From Liolophura sinensis (Eukaryota; Mollusca; Polyplacophora; Chitonida; Chitonidae), in contig NC_088300.1 of NCBI RefSeq assembly GCF_032854445.1, positions 55,590,984 through 55,650,983 of the forward strand: a stretch of DNA of 60,000 nucleotides, read 5' to 3'. The position numbers were made by a program, and so were the translations under genes. Below, in pieces: positions 24,430 to 38,089 of this stretch (positions are counted from its first letter, which is position 1; each line of letters begins with the position of its first letter). The notes under the pieces are model-generated. The model searched no databases, was not told the origin of the DNA, and worked only from the letters and a program-made list of their open reading frames with translations.

Positions 24430-25260
24430 GTAAACACGAGAGTTGTCTGATCTCTTCATACCGGGAGAGGTACACGAGTTCTGTATTCACACCGTAATTG
24501 TCACTAAAAGTGAAGCGCGCAGGTGGCTCTCACATAATGAAATGAGAGGACCGATTTTCCACGGCTGTTCTCTTCACTTTATCTTTTTCTCCTTAAAGCT
24601 TCAAGGTGCGAGATGTGACAAATGACTGCTGGCTTGATAGGCCACAAACAGGCAGATTAAACACGGCTCTTTGTACCTGTGTGCGTGGCATCCATTTCAA
24701 CCATGGATATTAGAGAGCTATTCGAGCGTGACCTTTTCATTGGATAGAGTAACCTCAAATTATGCGGAGAAGCACAAGCAAACACCTCACTGGTAATTGA
24801 ATTTGTCGGCGAATAGAGGAGAACCCGCAGATTTCGCCTTCTCTCTCATTATCTCTATCTATCAACATTTCTAAGGTACAACACACGGCTAAAAGTTCTC
24901 CGCTCGTAATTCCAAATATAAAGAACACATTCTACAGAACTTTTTTTAAAGCGATCCACTGTTAGCCTTTCATGTCAGCCATACACAAAACACTAATCAG
25001 ATCTTCCTCGGCTGAATGTGACACCTATTCCCGGCCTGTTTACATATGTCATCAACACCCCATAGACCTGGCCAATGTAGACCCCATTGTCCCTTCAAGA
25101 TTGCTCACATTAGTATACTGCTCGGATTAATCACTTTTCAAACGTTTCACACAGCTCATTAATACTTCCACGGCAGATGTATGCTCAGGGTTACAAGGTT
25201 GATCACAGTGTCCACGGATGATGGACGGCCTGCTGGTGGTTACGCCAGATGTACCTACAT
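24430..25260. other. Candidate conserved noncoding block
   Basis: A long balanced stretch with GGTAATTGAATTTGTCGGCG, CTCGGATTAATCACTTTTC (GGATTA is an Otx/Bicoid-type core) and GCTCATTAATACTTCC. No open frame of interest is seen. Regulatory role is inferred. Confidence 0.3.
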
Positions 25261-26089
25261 TAAGTAAAATGACACTCAAAAGAATTTACCCACAGTTATC
25301 TTCCTTGGTTCCCGCCTAATCAAGATAAAATCTTTCATGAAGTCATCATAAATCAAAACATGCAGGTATTCAGAAAAAGATATACGCACATCACTTATGT
25401 GACAATTCATTGGTAATGTTTGTCGCATCAAGTCAAATCTCAACAAAAAAATCCTTTGCCTCAGATGTGGTGTCTGAAGTATTGTGCGACACTTCATGAT
25501 CAAAATTCATGCTTCATTTAGGGTAATGTAACATTTGTATGCTGTCGTTTGCTGACAAGCTGAGATCATGAAAATATTATGACCACAGTTTGGATATTCA
25601 AAGCTAAATGATGAATATTTTGTATAGCAGAGATAAAATTCGATGAAATACAACTGTAAACAATTTTTGTATGCAGAAAATAAGAAAATTCAAGCAAGGA
25701 AAACTGAATGTTAGATTTTTCTTGGTGAACCTCGATTTGAATCTTGATGAAAGCTGAAAACCACGTAAGAGCTTAAAAGAAAAGATATTAACAGTAGAAT
25801 TTGTTGTATTAATTTCACAGATCACTTGAATATCGCTATTAATGTATATAGCTTGAATACCTTTTGCTTGAATAATTATATTCATGAGATAACTTTGGAC
25901 GTTTTCTTGCATGAATTTTTTGGTTTTCGTTGAAGAAACAATGGAATGGTTAATATGAATATTCAGGTAAGTAATATTTCTGTGGAAATATGTATCGCAA
26001 AATAGTGAACGTTTTTCTGAAGTCAACATGGTTTTTCCTGAATGTCAAACATGAGAATGCTTGACGTGAACGGATTCAGATGGTGTTGA
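25261..26089. other. AT-rich stretch, no supported gene
   Basis: The 141-codon minus ORF 25604-26029 is rich in I, F, S and N, as expected of an AT-rich open frame, and shows no domain. I see no gene. Confidence 0.5.
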
Positions 26090-26465
26090 GAAAACATTCG
26101 AACCGTTTGCAGAGAAAAGGTTTTAGTTGTCGCTTTTCAAAAAGGAGATTAATTCTGACGTTGAAGGAGCGCTTGTATCGCTTTCTGAGAGGAGGGTACG
26201 GGTGTCGCCAGGGGAACAGCGCATGGAATGGCTTTCTGAGCAAGGAGGTTCCTAGGCGAACACTGGAATCGGTTTACAAGATGGAATCTGTAAATTCCTT
26301 GCTGATAGGGGACGGAGGACGGGGACTTTGAGGAAACACTGGAGATATCGTCTGTATTGGGATCAAGTTGACAATGAGGTAGCATGCGTTGGGATCGTTT
26401 TCTGAGAGGCGATGTGTAACACCTTGATAGAGCAGTATAATCGTTTTCTGCAAGAGGTGGCATCT
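26090..26465. repeat. Degenerate tandem repeat, unit about 45-50 bp
   Basis: The phrase (G/A)ATCG(C/T)TTTCTGAGAGG and variants recur at about 26174, 26226, 26264, 26391 and 26437, each preceded by GGAA or GGGA. Overlapping frames 26080-26331 (+) and 26149-26493 (-) are by-products. Confidence 0.55.
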
Positions 26466-27719
26466 CCCCCCCACCCCCCTTTCCGATAAACATTTTATTG
26501 ATTTATTGTGCCATTGAACGATTGTAACTTTCCTGACAAAGCAAGCATGCTTGAAGTGACGTGGTGTATAACAACCAGAAAGCGACAGAACTTAAAGTCT
26601 GTACAGCATATTCGAAGCAATCTGGTCGATGATACAAACCCAAAATTAACGTGTTTAATTTATTTGTGAATGAGCTACTCACAAAAATATGTGCATTATT
26701 TATTATAAGTAAACATGAGATGAAGGGGAAACTTCGGTGTCAACCAGCTGATCTGTCACACCGGATATTCTTCATAATTTCTCGGTGATTGACCATGCAG
26801 TCAGGAATGTGTCTAAGTAGACAACTATATGCACCACTAATCTGATGAATCTTTGTCACGCGGTCTCACGCTAAATCTCGAAAACGGCCATCCTCTCAGA
26901 AGGTACTTATGACTATTCCTACATTTTTGGAATGTTCTGAGGTCAGAAATGGTGGGATCAGGTTTCGCATATAAGTCGACTCTCCATGACATGTTTGGAA
27001 TTTTGACCTCCTTGGAGGCTATTTTGGTTGTGGCTGCCCAAAACTTACATATATTGAAACAGAATGAGAAAATGAAGTGGCTAATTGCCACTTTGGCAAT
27101 ATTGCAGTCAAATCGTGGCGATATTTAAATGGCGGTATTCATTATCAACTGACAGATCCCTTGCTGCGATACCTCACTGTTTTACTATTATAAATCTAAG
27201 CGTTAAACCAGACTTTATTAGGCCAGCCGTAAACCAAAATGGGGTTATAATCACAAACCACAAAAGAACTAAGATACAAAAATTACGAAATTAAGACCGA
27301 TTCATACAAAGAGAAGCAGTCGCCAGCTTTCAGTGATGTTGGAAAGACACAAGAAATGTTTTGAACGAAATACCTTCTTTATTTGTGGTCATTTACATAC
27401 AAATGTTATACACCTGATAGTATATACCGTCTGAATGTTCCCTCGCTGCTGTCCAAACCTCTTGAGAACGAATGTACAAGCTTGAACACATCTTGCTGAG
27501 ATCGAATTCCATTGCGGTACGGTTTCTTCTGAAAGCCTTGCTGTTGTAAAGGTTGTATCCACAAGGTTTAAGTTTCTATCCTTTAAGTATAGAAAGGAAT
27601 AATGCCTGTGCTGAGAGACTGGTTGAAATGGCTGTTGGAAGATTCTGACGTGTATTAAGAATCTGGTCCGACATGTCTCTCGCGGTTTATGCTACATCCG
27701 AAAGCCGTGTTCTGTTCGC
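26466..27719. other. No supported gene
   Basis: Starts with a CCCCCC tract at about 26466-26479. Otherwise AT-rich unique DNA with only short spurious ORFs. Confidence 0.5.
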
Positions 27720-28370
27720 AATGTGTTTGAAGACAACCCAGGGTCATGTTTACACGGCATCCTTGGCCAGTTGCTAACGTGTGTACTTTGGAACAGCTGA
27801 AAATTAGTTCGGCCCATAATTCCCATCAATTTATGTCCTCTTCAATAGCCTGTTACCGGAAATTATCCGATCATTAGATACGACACTGGCCGATATTTCA
27901 GACGGATTTGATGAACTTCCTTTACAGATGACACGATCGACAAACGTGAGGGAGACAAGCCATTGATTGTGGAATGCAATTAGAAAAATTAAGGGAGAAT
28001 GGTGTAAACAAATTTAAACCGAAACCAGCTTACGTTATTTCCTTGTCTGTGAAATTCGACGCGTGTTGTACGTGATTCTGGAGCTTGATAAAATAACAGC
28101 TCTGTCTGCGGAGCGAGGGAAAGGAATGGGCGGCGTTGTAGTCTCGGTTATAGATGCCACATTATGAGGAAATTAGTCTGTGATTCGGGAAAGGGTGCAA
28201 TTTAGAAGCACAAGAGAAACTTTAAGCCATGGCAGCCATTATATGAGCACAGGTTATTACAGACAGAGTAGAATTACTGGCAGGCCGCTCCTCGGCCCAC
28301 CGTCTTCTGTGTAACGACAGTTTAATTACCAAGGATAATACAACACTGGGCTGCTGAGGTGCTCCATTTC
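27720..28370. other. Candidate conserved noncoding block
   Basis: Unique, balanced sequence with CATCAATTTATG, GATCATTAGATACGACACTG, ATGCAATTAGAAAAATTAAGG and CAGTTTAATTACCAAGG. No coding signal. Regulatory role is inferred. Confidence 0.3.
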
Positions 28371-30919
28371 TAACGGTTCCTGACAGTGTTGAACAGGCTG
28401 CTTTGGTTATGTTTTAAACCCGTCATGTGTATAGAAGAAATGTGTTACTGACAACTTTGAAATTAAGTATTATCGAAAGAATAAATAAAGACTTAACAGG
28501 CCATTGTGCATATCTATCAAAGATTTCATTATCGGGTGATTTACACTGGCCTACAACGGTCTTTCAAGTCTTTATTTTTTCCTCTAGTAATGCATAATTT
28601 CAAAGTTGTCAGTCACACATTTCCTCTATACATATGGCGGGTTATGTTTTTTGCATAAAAACTTGCAGATTTGCCGTTTTCTTAATAATGCTCTATTCTA
28701 TTACCATTTTGAAATACCAGTTACAACAAGACATTACATACATTATAAATCCATGCATAAAATCCAAACAACACAAATAAAGTTGTCATAGCTTAACCCA
28801 GGTCTATATGGTTTTATAAGCATCTGTGTTCATAACATTGGCGCAGCGCTTTAATGAATCTGTGTGATTATCAAAGGGCCAACGAGACACCTATGTTGGT
28901 ATATTTGGTTTGGAAATTATTCACGGGGTTTGAAATTTGATTTGAATATCATGCTGCCCAGGGTTTAAATTTCATGTACCCCTTATGGGCATTGCCTGAA
29001 GCTCTGACAAGTGTATGTTATCACCTGGCCAGTAAATGGCAATCGATGTAGGGACGGCCGTTGTTACCGGACATTCTTCCTTCTGGTAAAAATGCAGTTG
29101 CCATTTTCGTACCAGACTTTTGTTATGTGAAGGGGATATGCTTTAAACCAATTTCAAACTTTACATCACTTTGTCTTCACTGGATCAGCCAACTATGGTG
29201 CATTAAACTGACACGTGACATGCAAGAAAAAATAAGGTAAGCTGCTATTCTACATTTTGAATGACCTCCTGGTCACATGACCTTTCATCCTCACACTTCC
29301 ATAGCCAACGATCAAGCCTCGACATAAAAGTGTTCCACGATGTACGGCTCAGCGCATTTGGTTGGTTTGCCTGTGTTTATTTACCGCACGTATTTATCTG
29401 GACCAGTTACCTCCCCTTTTACGCGATGTTCTTACATTTGACTCTTCCGGTGGTTTACAAACACGTCTTATGTGTAGCGTAATGGCATTTTGGCCTTAAA
29501 TAATGCGTCTTTCGTTATAATGATGCTAGACAGTGCAGCTAACCATCCAAAATCATCTCACAGCAGCCTTGACCAAAAATAAGTACTCAGTGGCCTGGTT
29601 GTAGATTGCAGGTAGAGGATGACGTACAATGTCATGTGTTTTTATTAAAACTTTTCAACTTATACATGTAAATTAACAAAAGCATATATTCTAAAGTATA
29701 CTATGGCGCATGTTTACCAATGGAATACGCAAAGCAATGTACATTTCAAACATACGATCAAATCAAAATATCACGATGTAGATTTATTCTAGCAGTTATT
29801 AACCAAAATCCTTTAGCGTAAAATTTAATACTAACAGACAGAATCCACAATGGAATGGCGTTCGCTGTAACCACACAATATGGGATGAGTTCGAAAACAC
29901 TGTATACGTACAACGTCGAGTCCAAACCACGTCTGCCTATATACACGCTCAATATCCCAGAGGACAACATCAGCCGATAAGGGACGACGACCACAAGGTT
30001 TCACACGCCACTCCCCACACCCCAGCCCGGGGCTTGTGGCGTGTCAATCCCACTCGCGCTCTGCAACTCCCACTCACATCCGATCATTGCTAACAACATA
30101 GACATTTTAGCAGAGGGGGTTGGTTCAATTAAACTGAACTCACGTGAACAATAATATAACCACGGCCAAAGTTATCCTCTGAAGTAGTAAGCTAATAGTT
30201 GCCCGTGCAATTCGTGTTTCGATATCACTTTTAGACTAGTGGTTGCTCATGGAGTGCTCACGGAGAGCGTGGACAACCCCCAAAACAATCTGGTCTGTTG
30301 TTTACATTCAGAATCATCCCACAAGCAGTAAATTATCTTTTGTCTTGGCTTAAAGTAAGGAATCAATTGAAACAATGACAGTGTATAGCAAAGTAATCAT
30401 CTAAAATGCATCGTGAGTCGGAGAGTTTCAGGCTTCAGATAATCAAAAGCAGTCAAAATGGCAATACTTTTATGTGGTTGAATGATCTGTGGACACCATC
30501 AATATGATGAATTGTTAACAGGATTCTCTGCAGTTTGGTGAAGCACTAAACCACAACGGAGGGCGAAACACTACAAAAATACTTTATTTCTATCCATTAG
30601 TTTGTTTAAAGTTTAACACTGGTTTTCATGATGACATATCGGGGGCTCCCTGTCTCCTTGCAGTATAGGCCGCTCCCATCCCCGCCATATTGGAACAAGC
30701 CAAGAGGCCCCTGTCAGTATACTTCACATCTCCCTATGCTTTAAAAGAGCTAAGCCAGTTTGTACAAATGTTCATAATTTTAAAGTCTTAAATCTGACGG
30801 CATATAGGACTGAGCCCGTGTCCAGCGATTTCATAAACGGAAACGGAATCCTTTGTTATATATACAAACACCTACTGGGATTCACCCAGTTTTATTTACA
30901 TCACGAAATGTTTCAGAAC
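28371..30919. other. No supported gene
   Basis: Only short ORFs of 60-78 codons without support. No SINE or MITE is recognised. The CCCCAGCCCGGGG stretch at about 30020 is a local GC patch. Confidence 0.5.
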
Positions 30920-31740
30920 TGATTAATATGGATGGTGTTTCGTGCTAAAGCAACTGCTACTTTCAAAGCTTATCTAATTAACCAATCGTTCAAAGGAAAC
31001 TGTCAACGACAAGTATCAATCGGTCAATTAACCAATCAAAGCGGTCCTTATGTGGCGTCAGCGTGATGCACGCCTCATCGCCGCTGCATAACAGCTCGTT
31101 CACGGCCACTAACTCGATAGGCTTGTATCCCGGAGTTAATACCTGGAAAAAGTAGCTTTAACTAACGGTAATTTGAGGCCTAGCATCCCCCGAGGGTGGA
31201 GTTCTTGTCGCTAACATGTCTATTTCCGCCTAACTCACTCAGCCCGATATAAACATGTAGACCTCCCCGTGATACTCAGTATTACCAGCATCATTTTGCG
31301 GCCTGCTTATCTCCCACTTCCTTTCCCACATGCTATCAGGCGTTTCTGGCATTATTGACGCCTTGTTAATGTTGGTTCATCAGTCTTAATAACGCCACCG
31401 TTATTAGCCTTTGTAAGACTGGTGTTTAGCCGATGAAATAATGTGAGACGTGAGTAAATTACCGTGCAAATTATATCGATTAGCGGTTAACGCCATGACA
31501 AAGATGTTAGCGGAACGTTCAAACCACGGCCACTGTTAGCATCTCTATACAGGTAACATAACGTTATTCTAACGTGATTTTGATCACGCGCAGATCCCAT
31601 GTAGTCATATAGGTGATTGTGTCAGTCTCTAATGCACGGCAGCTGACGTACGATCGCGCCTTTATTCTGTTTACAGATATGAATGCGTCTGCATGGCGTC
31701 AACTGAAGGTCGGGAAAAGATACTTTCCCAACTATGCATC
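30920..31740. other. Candidate conserved noncoding block, about 7 kb upstream of EMX
   Basis: Balanced, repeat-free DNA. The 12-mer AATTAACCAATC occurs at 30976-30987 and again at 31026-31037, exactly 50 bp apart. TAATAACG-CCAC-CGTTATTA at 31387-31406 is a perfect 8-bp inverted repeat with a TAAT core in each arm. Also GCGCCTTTATTCTG and GGAGTTAATACC. There are no open frames. Enhancer role is inferred. Confidence 0.35.
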
Positions 31741-34284
31741 GCTCTACTGTATTTATGGAAGAGTGGGATAGTGGGTCAGGAGATTGAAAAAACACAGCTT
31801 ACACAACAATCCATCAATCAATCAATGAATTTTATTTAATCACTATTTTCTACCTGATATGTTCCCACCACTCATTACAGTATTTAAGCTACGTTCTCAT
31901 ACAAAGGGGAAAAATCTCGTCATTGCGATCAGTCGAACTGCGGGAGTATATTGGATAACATGTGTTTTGATCCATGCTTAACTTGTATCAGTTCTGTTCT
32001 CTTCGCTAAATTTGTGACTAAACACTCAAAGTTTTATTTTAATACAAAGGGAAGACGTTAACTGTCTAGACATCGATAAAAACATTGCCTAAACTTGGAC
32101 TGAGCGATAGAATGTCAAAAGCGAAGTTAATCATAAGACAAATTTGTGAAAGGGTTTCTCTGCCATTTGTCTGAAATAACTCTCCACACTATCTGAATAG
32201 ACAGGGGCTGTTCTGGCAGTTCATCTATTCATTGTGATAATATACATAAGAAACCAGTGCCAATAATAAATCCTTTGCATTTTCCGTGGTTTCAAGCGAA
32301 TGGAACTCTCCAACTATATATTTCCACTAATGTGAGCTCTATAAGCCAGGTTATTAGTCAGAATAGGTGCTGTTAGATATGTATTTGTCTTACAGTTTAA
32401 ACAATTCCTTGTTAGAGGTTTCAGGAACTTGCTGGAAACCCTGTTGTTATTATTAGGCGCTAAAAAATTCTTCCCAGAATCTATACGGCTGGAGCTAGGA
32501 ATCTGAAAATTTAGTATGTGGCGGGTATGTAAAAGTTATAACAGGAAACCTTTAAATGATCAATGTAGGTCACGTTGTTTACCGCCATGTTGGTTTACAA
32601 AATCAATGGAGAATTTGCTCAAATTTAAATTACAGAATATACTGGTATTATCTTTTCATGACATTATTATCAGATTCAGGCGGCCATATTGGAGTATGTT
32701 CTATAACTGAAAACATCTTCTTCTCCAGGACCATTCAGAATGTCTTGAAATTTAGGATCTGATAAGTTGAAGACAAGGCACAGAAAGTATGTGAAAATGA
32801 TTTTTTTTCAGTATGCAAATTAGGCAATGACAGGCCAATGAAAATACGTTAAACTAAAAATTAAGACGTGAGGATTACATATGAGACACATTCATGTCTT
32901 TGTCCTGGGGGGGGGGGTAGGGGGGGGCGACACGTAAATACCAAAATATCTGTTTTGGCAACGTAATGTGATTAGACTAAAAGACAAGCTACCATAAATA
33001 ATTTAGAGTATTAAAACCACTTAATGCCTGAACCGAATGGGCTAAGTGAAACTAACCTACGTCATACGATTTACCGATTATGTTACGTTCATATATATGA
33101 AAGCCTTTTCAGAAACTTTTTCTTTAGAACTACCCATATGGGTGAAATGTTGTGTACCGATAGAATATTTGCCGCTAAGTGCAATGTACAAAAATCGTTT
33201 TATGCCTTGAAAACTGTGTAAATGCACTGATTATTACATTTGTCATTTCACGATTTTTTAAAATTTTAATATAACATGTGCTACCTGACGCAATTTAACC
33301 TCCTGGTCACAAAAGCGGTATTATTTGGTTTTTGAGATGTTTCCTTTGTTGTAAGTTTTTAATTTTCACCATATTCACCAACCAATTAACGGTCTCAAAA
33401 TGAGTTAAGATTTGATATACTTACAGTGCTGTTTAGAATATATTTCATTTGCTACCTGATGCACTTAGACCTTTTATCACGAATATAGTTTTCTTTATTT
33501 CCCTGCGATGCTTATTTTTGTTGCAAATGACGATCAAAAACTATTGCCATGCTGCACAGCTAAAGAAGAAAAAATGTCCCGTACCCTTTGGATGACACAA
33601 CAGGCTGTTACACTACGGCTGTTACATTATCTACAGCCCACTGCCTTATGTTTTTTATGTTTTTACGACTATTTTACAACATAGCTTAAATGTGTCGGTA
33701 TTATTATTTTTTTTTGTTTATCATTTACACCTTCGAATCTGCTGGTCGCTAAGTTTTTGGCATAGTTGGTGGCTAAAGGTATAAAGGAGGCCATATGATA
33801 AGCTAAAAATTAGCAAAATACGCAAATGCAGCAAAAAATAATACCCACAAAAATTTGCAGCAAACATGGTGTGGCAAATGCGTTAAAACTAATGTAACGT
33901 ATGTCATTTCCAAATGATCGTAGAGGCTTGGGGCCAATAGATCTTACAAGGAGACCACATTTATGCAACCTAAAAGTGACGTCATCGAATCCGAAGTGAT
34001 AGTATATCCTTTACAAATGACCCTGAAGACATGGGGCGAACAGTATTAAATAACCAAAAGTATGGACATAGATCATATTTTTAATACAATGTACTGTCAC
34101 CAAAACAGGAAGTACCATGAATGGTATGCAGTAAATGGTCATAGCAAACCGAAACACACAACATCATACAGTGCAATAATCGCTGGAACCCCGGTTTCGC
34201 TATTTGTAGCTAAGTTTTTGTTTGGCGCCATACATAGCACATGTATGCCTCACATTGCCACACATTGCCTCACATGGTCGTTGT
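31741..34284. other. No supported gene; one G-rich tract
   Basis: AT-rich. It includes a CAATCAATCAATCAATG run at about 31811-31827 and the G-tract listed at 32907. The short ORFs at 32516-33221 are unsupported. Confidence 0.5.
32907..32927 (+). repeat. G-rich tract
   Basis: Two long G runs separated by TA. Potential quadruplex former on the + strand. Length may vary by sequencing error. Confidence 0.7.
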
Positions 34285-35340
34285 TCAGCGGTAATTTGGA
34301 CGACTCTCTGTTAGCTCCCTCTCTCTTTTATCTGTATATGTTGATAATTTAGACAATTTCTTAATTGTTTTGCTCCTTTAATCTATATGTCTCATATTTT
34401 ATCGTTTCCTGTACTGCCGTGGGTCTGTATACTTTATTCCTACAATTTGGACGAGTCACTGTTGGATGCACTATAATGTACTTCTCCCAATCTGGAAATC
34501 GTACTTGCATGTGACCCTACAGTTTATTTTTCACAAATTCTCTGTTAGTTGGTTATATGCTGCAATCTATTTCTCACAATTTGGACAAATTGCTTTTGAT
34601 TATCCTATATAGTCTATGTATAGCAACTTAAACAATCCTCTGTTCGGTGTCCTATAGTATATGTTTACAATTCGAACGTTTTTCTGATACTTATATGATA
34701 TAATCTATATGTCTCACAAATTGGACAATTCGTGGTAGGGTTCTTATTTTGCAGCTGAGACAATTCCATGATGGTTGCCTGTCTTTAATTCATGCCATGA
34801 AGAGATCATAGTGTGCATGTATTTCATTCACAATTGGAATGATACACTGTATCTGTTGTAACAGTGTAAGTCAGTTACAGTCTTGTAGAACCGCATCAGT
34901 CAGTCATTGTGACAACATGAACGATCCACGCGGTGTCCGTTGCCTTTCACTTCTATATACTTGTCACAATTGAGAAGACCAACCGCATGGTTGTTCTACA
35001 GTCCATGTCAGTCATAATTTTAACAATCCACTATTGGTTACTCTTCAGTTATGCGCATACCTGTGACAATTAAGATGGCCTCAGTTATAATGACTGTCAC
35101 GATTTAGTGACCCATCGCTTGCTTGCTATATAATTTAGACCCCCAACAAGTTTTACTTCCAGCTGCCAGTTTGTTGTACAGTTATAAAGGTTGTCACAAT
35201 TTATAGGTGGCCCACCGCGTGGTCGCGCTAGTCTTGTCACAATTATAAAGATCCCTTGTCTCTTACCCTTGTTACATGTATAGTTTGGACGATTCAGTGT
35301 TAGTTTACACTTCTGTATGTCTCCCATAGTGCTCAACGTA
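34285..35340. repeat. Degenerate tandem repeat, unit about 50-70 bp
   Basis: Recurring phrases ACAATTTGGAC(G/A), TCTGTTAG/CTGTTGG, and CTATATGTCTCA appear at least ten times between 34293 and about 35330, strongly diverged. No gene; the short ORFs follow from the repeat. Confidence 0.65.
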
Positions 35341-35519
35341 CACGTGGTGAAGATCACTAAACGTTGACCTATACGATCGCTTATTCGAAACCAGTTCTCT
35401 TTGATACATGACGTTTGCTCTATATCTGGGTTCCAAGTAGAGGTGGTTTCCTTTGAGCGCGTTACCCCGAAGACACAGTGAACATTAACGTTGACATAAA
35501 ACCTCAGTGTTACCTACAT

Positions 35520-35560
35520 CTGCGTAAAACACCAATCAAATATATAAATAAATTTTATCT
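35520..35560 (+). mobile_element. SINE tail fragment
   Basis: TGCGTAAAACACCAATCAAA followed by TATATAAATAAATTTT: only the tail of the 48623-type SINE remains. Confidence 0.6.
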
Positions 35561-36559
35561 ATATATGAGAAGCATGCAGGTGACACAAACAGCATAGGTT
35601 TAGTCCTGCATGTAGAGCTGCAACATGTCGTTAATTTTTGTTAAAACGGACACACGAACTTTGTTTAGAAGTTTCAAAGCCGGCCATTTCATGTATGTAT
35701 GTTTATGTATAAATAAGTTAAATGATGGACGACAGATAGGCTTAAAGAATGAAGAGACAACGCAAAGCGTATGGGAAACCAGAGATGCTGACCAATTTCA
35801 ACTGAATGCAACATACCAACTTTAATGATTGAAATTTTAACTTAAGTCTAAGGTCCCCTCATGATTCCTGGGGCTGAAGTTGTGGCGGCTGTAACATAGG
35901 CCTAATATACATTTAATTTCTGCTAATAAGTCAGTAATGTGTTTATTATATTAAGTATGAGGCAACAATGGAATTAGTACTGTTTTATTGCAATGTATCA
36001 TAAATCTGCTTGAATCATGAACTGGGTAAAGATTTCAGAGATAACCATACTATATAAGTAAGTATATAAATACATATATCCAACTCATTTGAAATTGTGA
36101 TCAGTCAACTACTTATTTCAAATGAAAACAAATACTTTTTCACACATCAATGTACTCTTTAATGTCAATGATTAATTCAGGTATAGTACATACAAAATAT
36201 ACAAAGTATACAAAGTGAATTACAAATTAATTTTGGATTTATTTGCCCCATCCCTAAGAATAATGCTTTCAGTTTTGAGAATGGGACAGTAGTTTAGCAC
36301 ATATCACCCTGGGTGTGAGAGCAAAGGTGTGCCCCTTAGTGGTGGGCCTGTCACTGTACCGGTCTTTGTACTAGATGACTATAAACCAGAATGAGATTGA
36401 AGGTGTACCGTATAATTTAATAGGCAGGGGGGCGTCCTCTTGGTGGATAAGCAGCTGTATACTCCAGCGTGTTTATAAGCTGTGTGCTGGAAGGACTGCT
36501 ACACCTATCATTACACGACAGTCCCACTATTCACCAGATTTCTCGTTAGACAATTGATT
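35561..36559. other. No supported gene
   Basis: AT-rich sequence. No repeat or coding signal beyond unsupported short ORFs. Confidence 0.5.
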
Positions 36560-36865
36560 TATACGCGTTTTGTAGGCAGAAGACACTCTATCTGGTGTCA
36601 TTCTGGTTTGCGTGATGTCAGTCGGAGGTCGTCAAACTTACAGGCAATTATTTACCTCTAGTTACTTAGTTCAGCCTTCCAAACTCACTTAATTTACTGT
36701 TCGTTCAATAACTCTCCTGACCGTCATCCCATGGGTACACACATCACGCCTCCAGTCCCCTGGTGCAGGGCGGCTGAAATGAACCCTCAATCAGGTATTC
36801 AGAGAATCCTCTAAATACTTCACAGCCCAATAGCTGTGCTGAACAATATGTTTATCACAGCCGAT
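36560..36865. other. Candidate conserved noncoding block, about 1.8 kb upstream of EMX
   Basis: Balanced unique stretch with CAGGCAATTATTTACCTC and CACTTAATTTACTGTTCG. Position just 5' of the EMX promoter region makes a proximal regulatory role plausible. Inference only. Confidence 0.25.
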
Positions 36866-36973
36866 CCGTGTTGGACGAGGCAGTTAAATTTCATCGCGTC
36901 CATACAAGATGTTTAAACAGTTGCTGTTTAACATGCTTCATGGCAGGGTCAGTCCTTTCAATCCTATTTGTTG

Positions 36974-36996
36974 ACCCCCCCCCCCCCCCACCCCTT
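36974..36996 (-). repeat. C-tract (G-rich on the minus strand)
   Basis: GACC(C)nACCCC at the end of the 36560 block. G-quadruplex potential on the minus strand; run length is uncertain. It breaks frames on both strands. Confidence 0.7.
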
Positions 36997-36999
36997 AGC

Positions 37000-38089
37000 G
37001 GCCTCCTTAATGGACAACAATTAGTCTTACTCCTTCGTTTCTTTAGTATCACACCATTCAAACCCGCAACGGATGCTTTCTTTGGGCTGCAGTTTATTTG
37101 TGAAGGAACTATTGTTGCAGCAACACTTATGGTAGAGTAAATACCATTTTGGCATAGATCTCCCAAAGCTATATATATGTGGTCACTTTCAGGAGTGTGA
37201 AGAAGCTGAAAATTTAAGATGTTTTTAATGTACATTCTTTCAGAAGATATCAAAGATTTTTCTTCACATGGAAATGAGCTTCGATGACATGTCTCTTCAT
37301 GTGAAATAAGTTCTCATTTTATTTTCACAGTTATGTGATTTTTGTGGATTTCCTATAGCTTATAATTCTCTTCTCATCCAGCTACGCAAGACGTTACCAG
37401 TTATTGTTGTTACTATAAACCTCAGATTTTCAGTGAGTGAAGAGAAAGCGATGTTGCATTCGATATCGGAAATTGTCGTACAAAAGAAATGAAAAAGACA
37501 TAAATGTTAATGTATATTTATATTTGTTTCCTTGATTCACCCTTTAATGCCCACAGAGTTAATATGTTACAATATTGACGTCCACGGGTAGAATCTTTGA
37601 TTGTACATGTATATCGCCATGGAACTAGCAGGATTTTTTGATGTTATGAATTATAAGCTTTGTCAAATGAAGAAGGGAATCACATATTCACTCTTGAGGA
37701 AGAATGAGTTTTCCTCTAATGCCTTCAGTGGCGTCGTTTATTGTCAAATCTGTATGATATTGTTGATGATTTGGATACCGTTGAGGCGCTAACAGGCTAC
37801 CTCGCCTTATGCCATTAACTTAAGTGTTCCACGACAAAGACTCGCATGACTTACATGGGCTCTATTTTATGCAATACAAACGATTACCCCTTGAAAAATA
37901 TGCAGATGAATCATTTATCATGTTAAAGTCTTAAAATATTTCTTTAAAATATTCATTTACGTTTTACGGTAGTATAATTTAAAGAATTTGTTAACATGTG
38001 CCCAGAAAATTTTCTCTTGTACTTGACGAAGTGATGCAGAGATACGTACCATACTGATTGGCGTGAACTGGGGATGATTGGCGTGGCTG
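37000..38089. other. No supported gene
   Basis: AT-rich upstream DNA of EMX with no coding or repeat signal that I can support. Confidence 0.5.

Noticed and set aside
25604-26029. 141-codon minus ORF
   Set aside because: AT-rich frame with I/F/S/N-rich translation, no motif and no neighbours. Likely chance.
36891-37253. 120-codon minus ORF with poly-Gly
   Set aside because: The Gly run is the translated C-tract; there is no other support.
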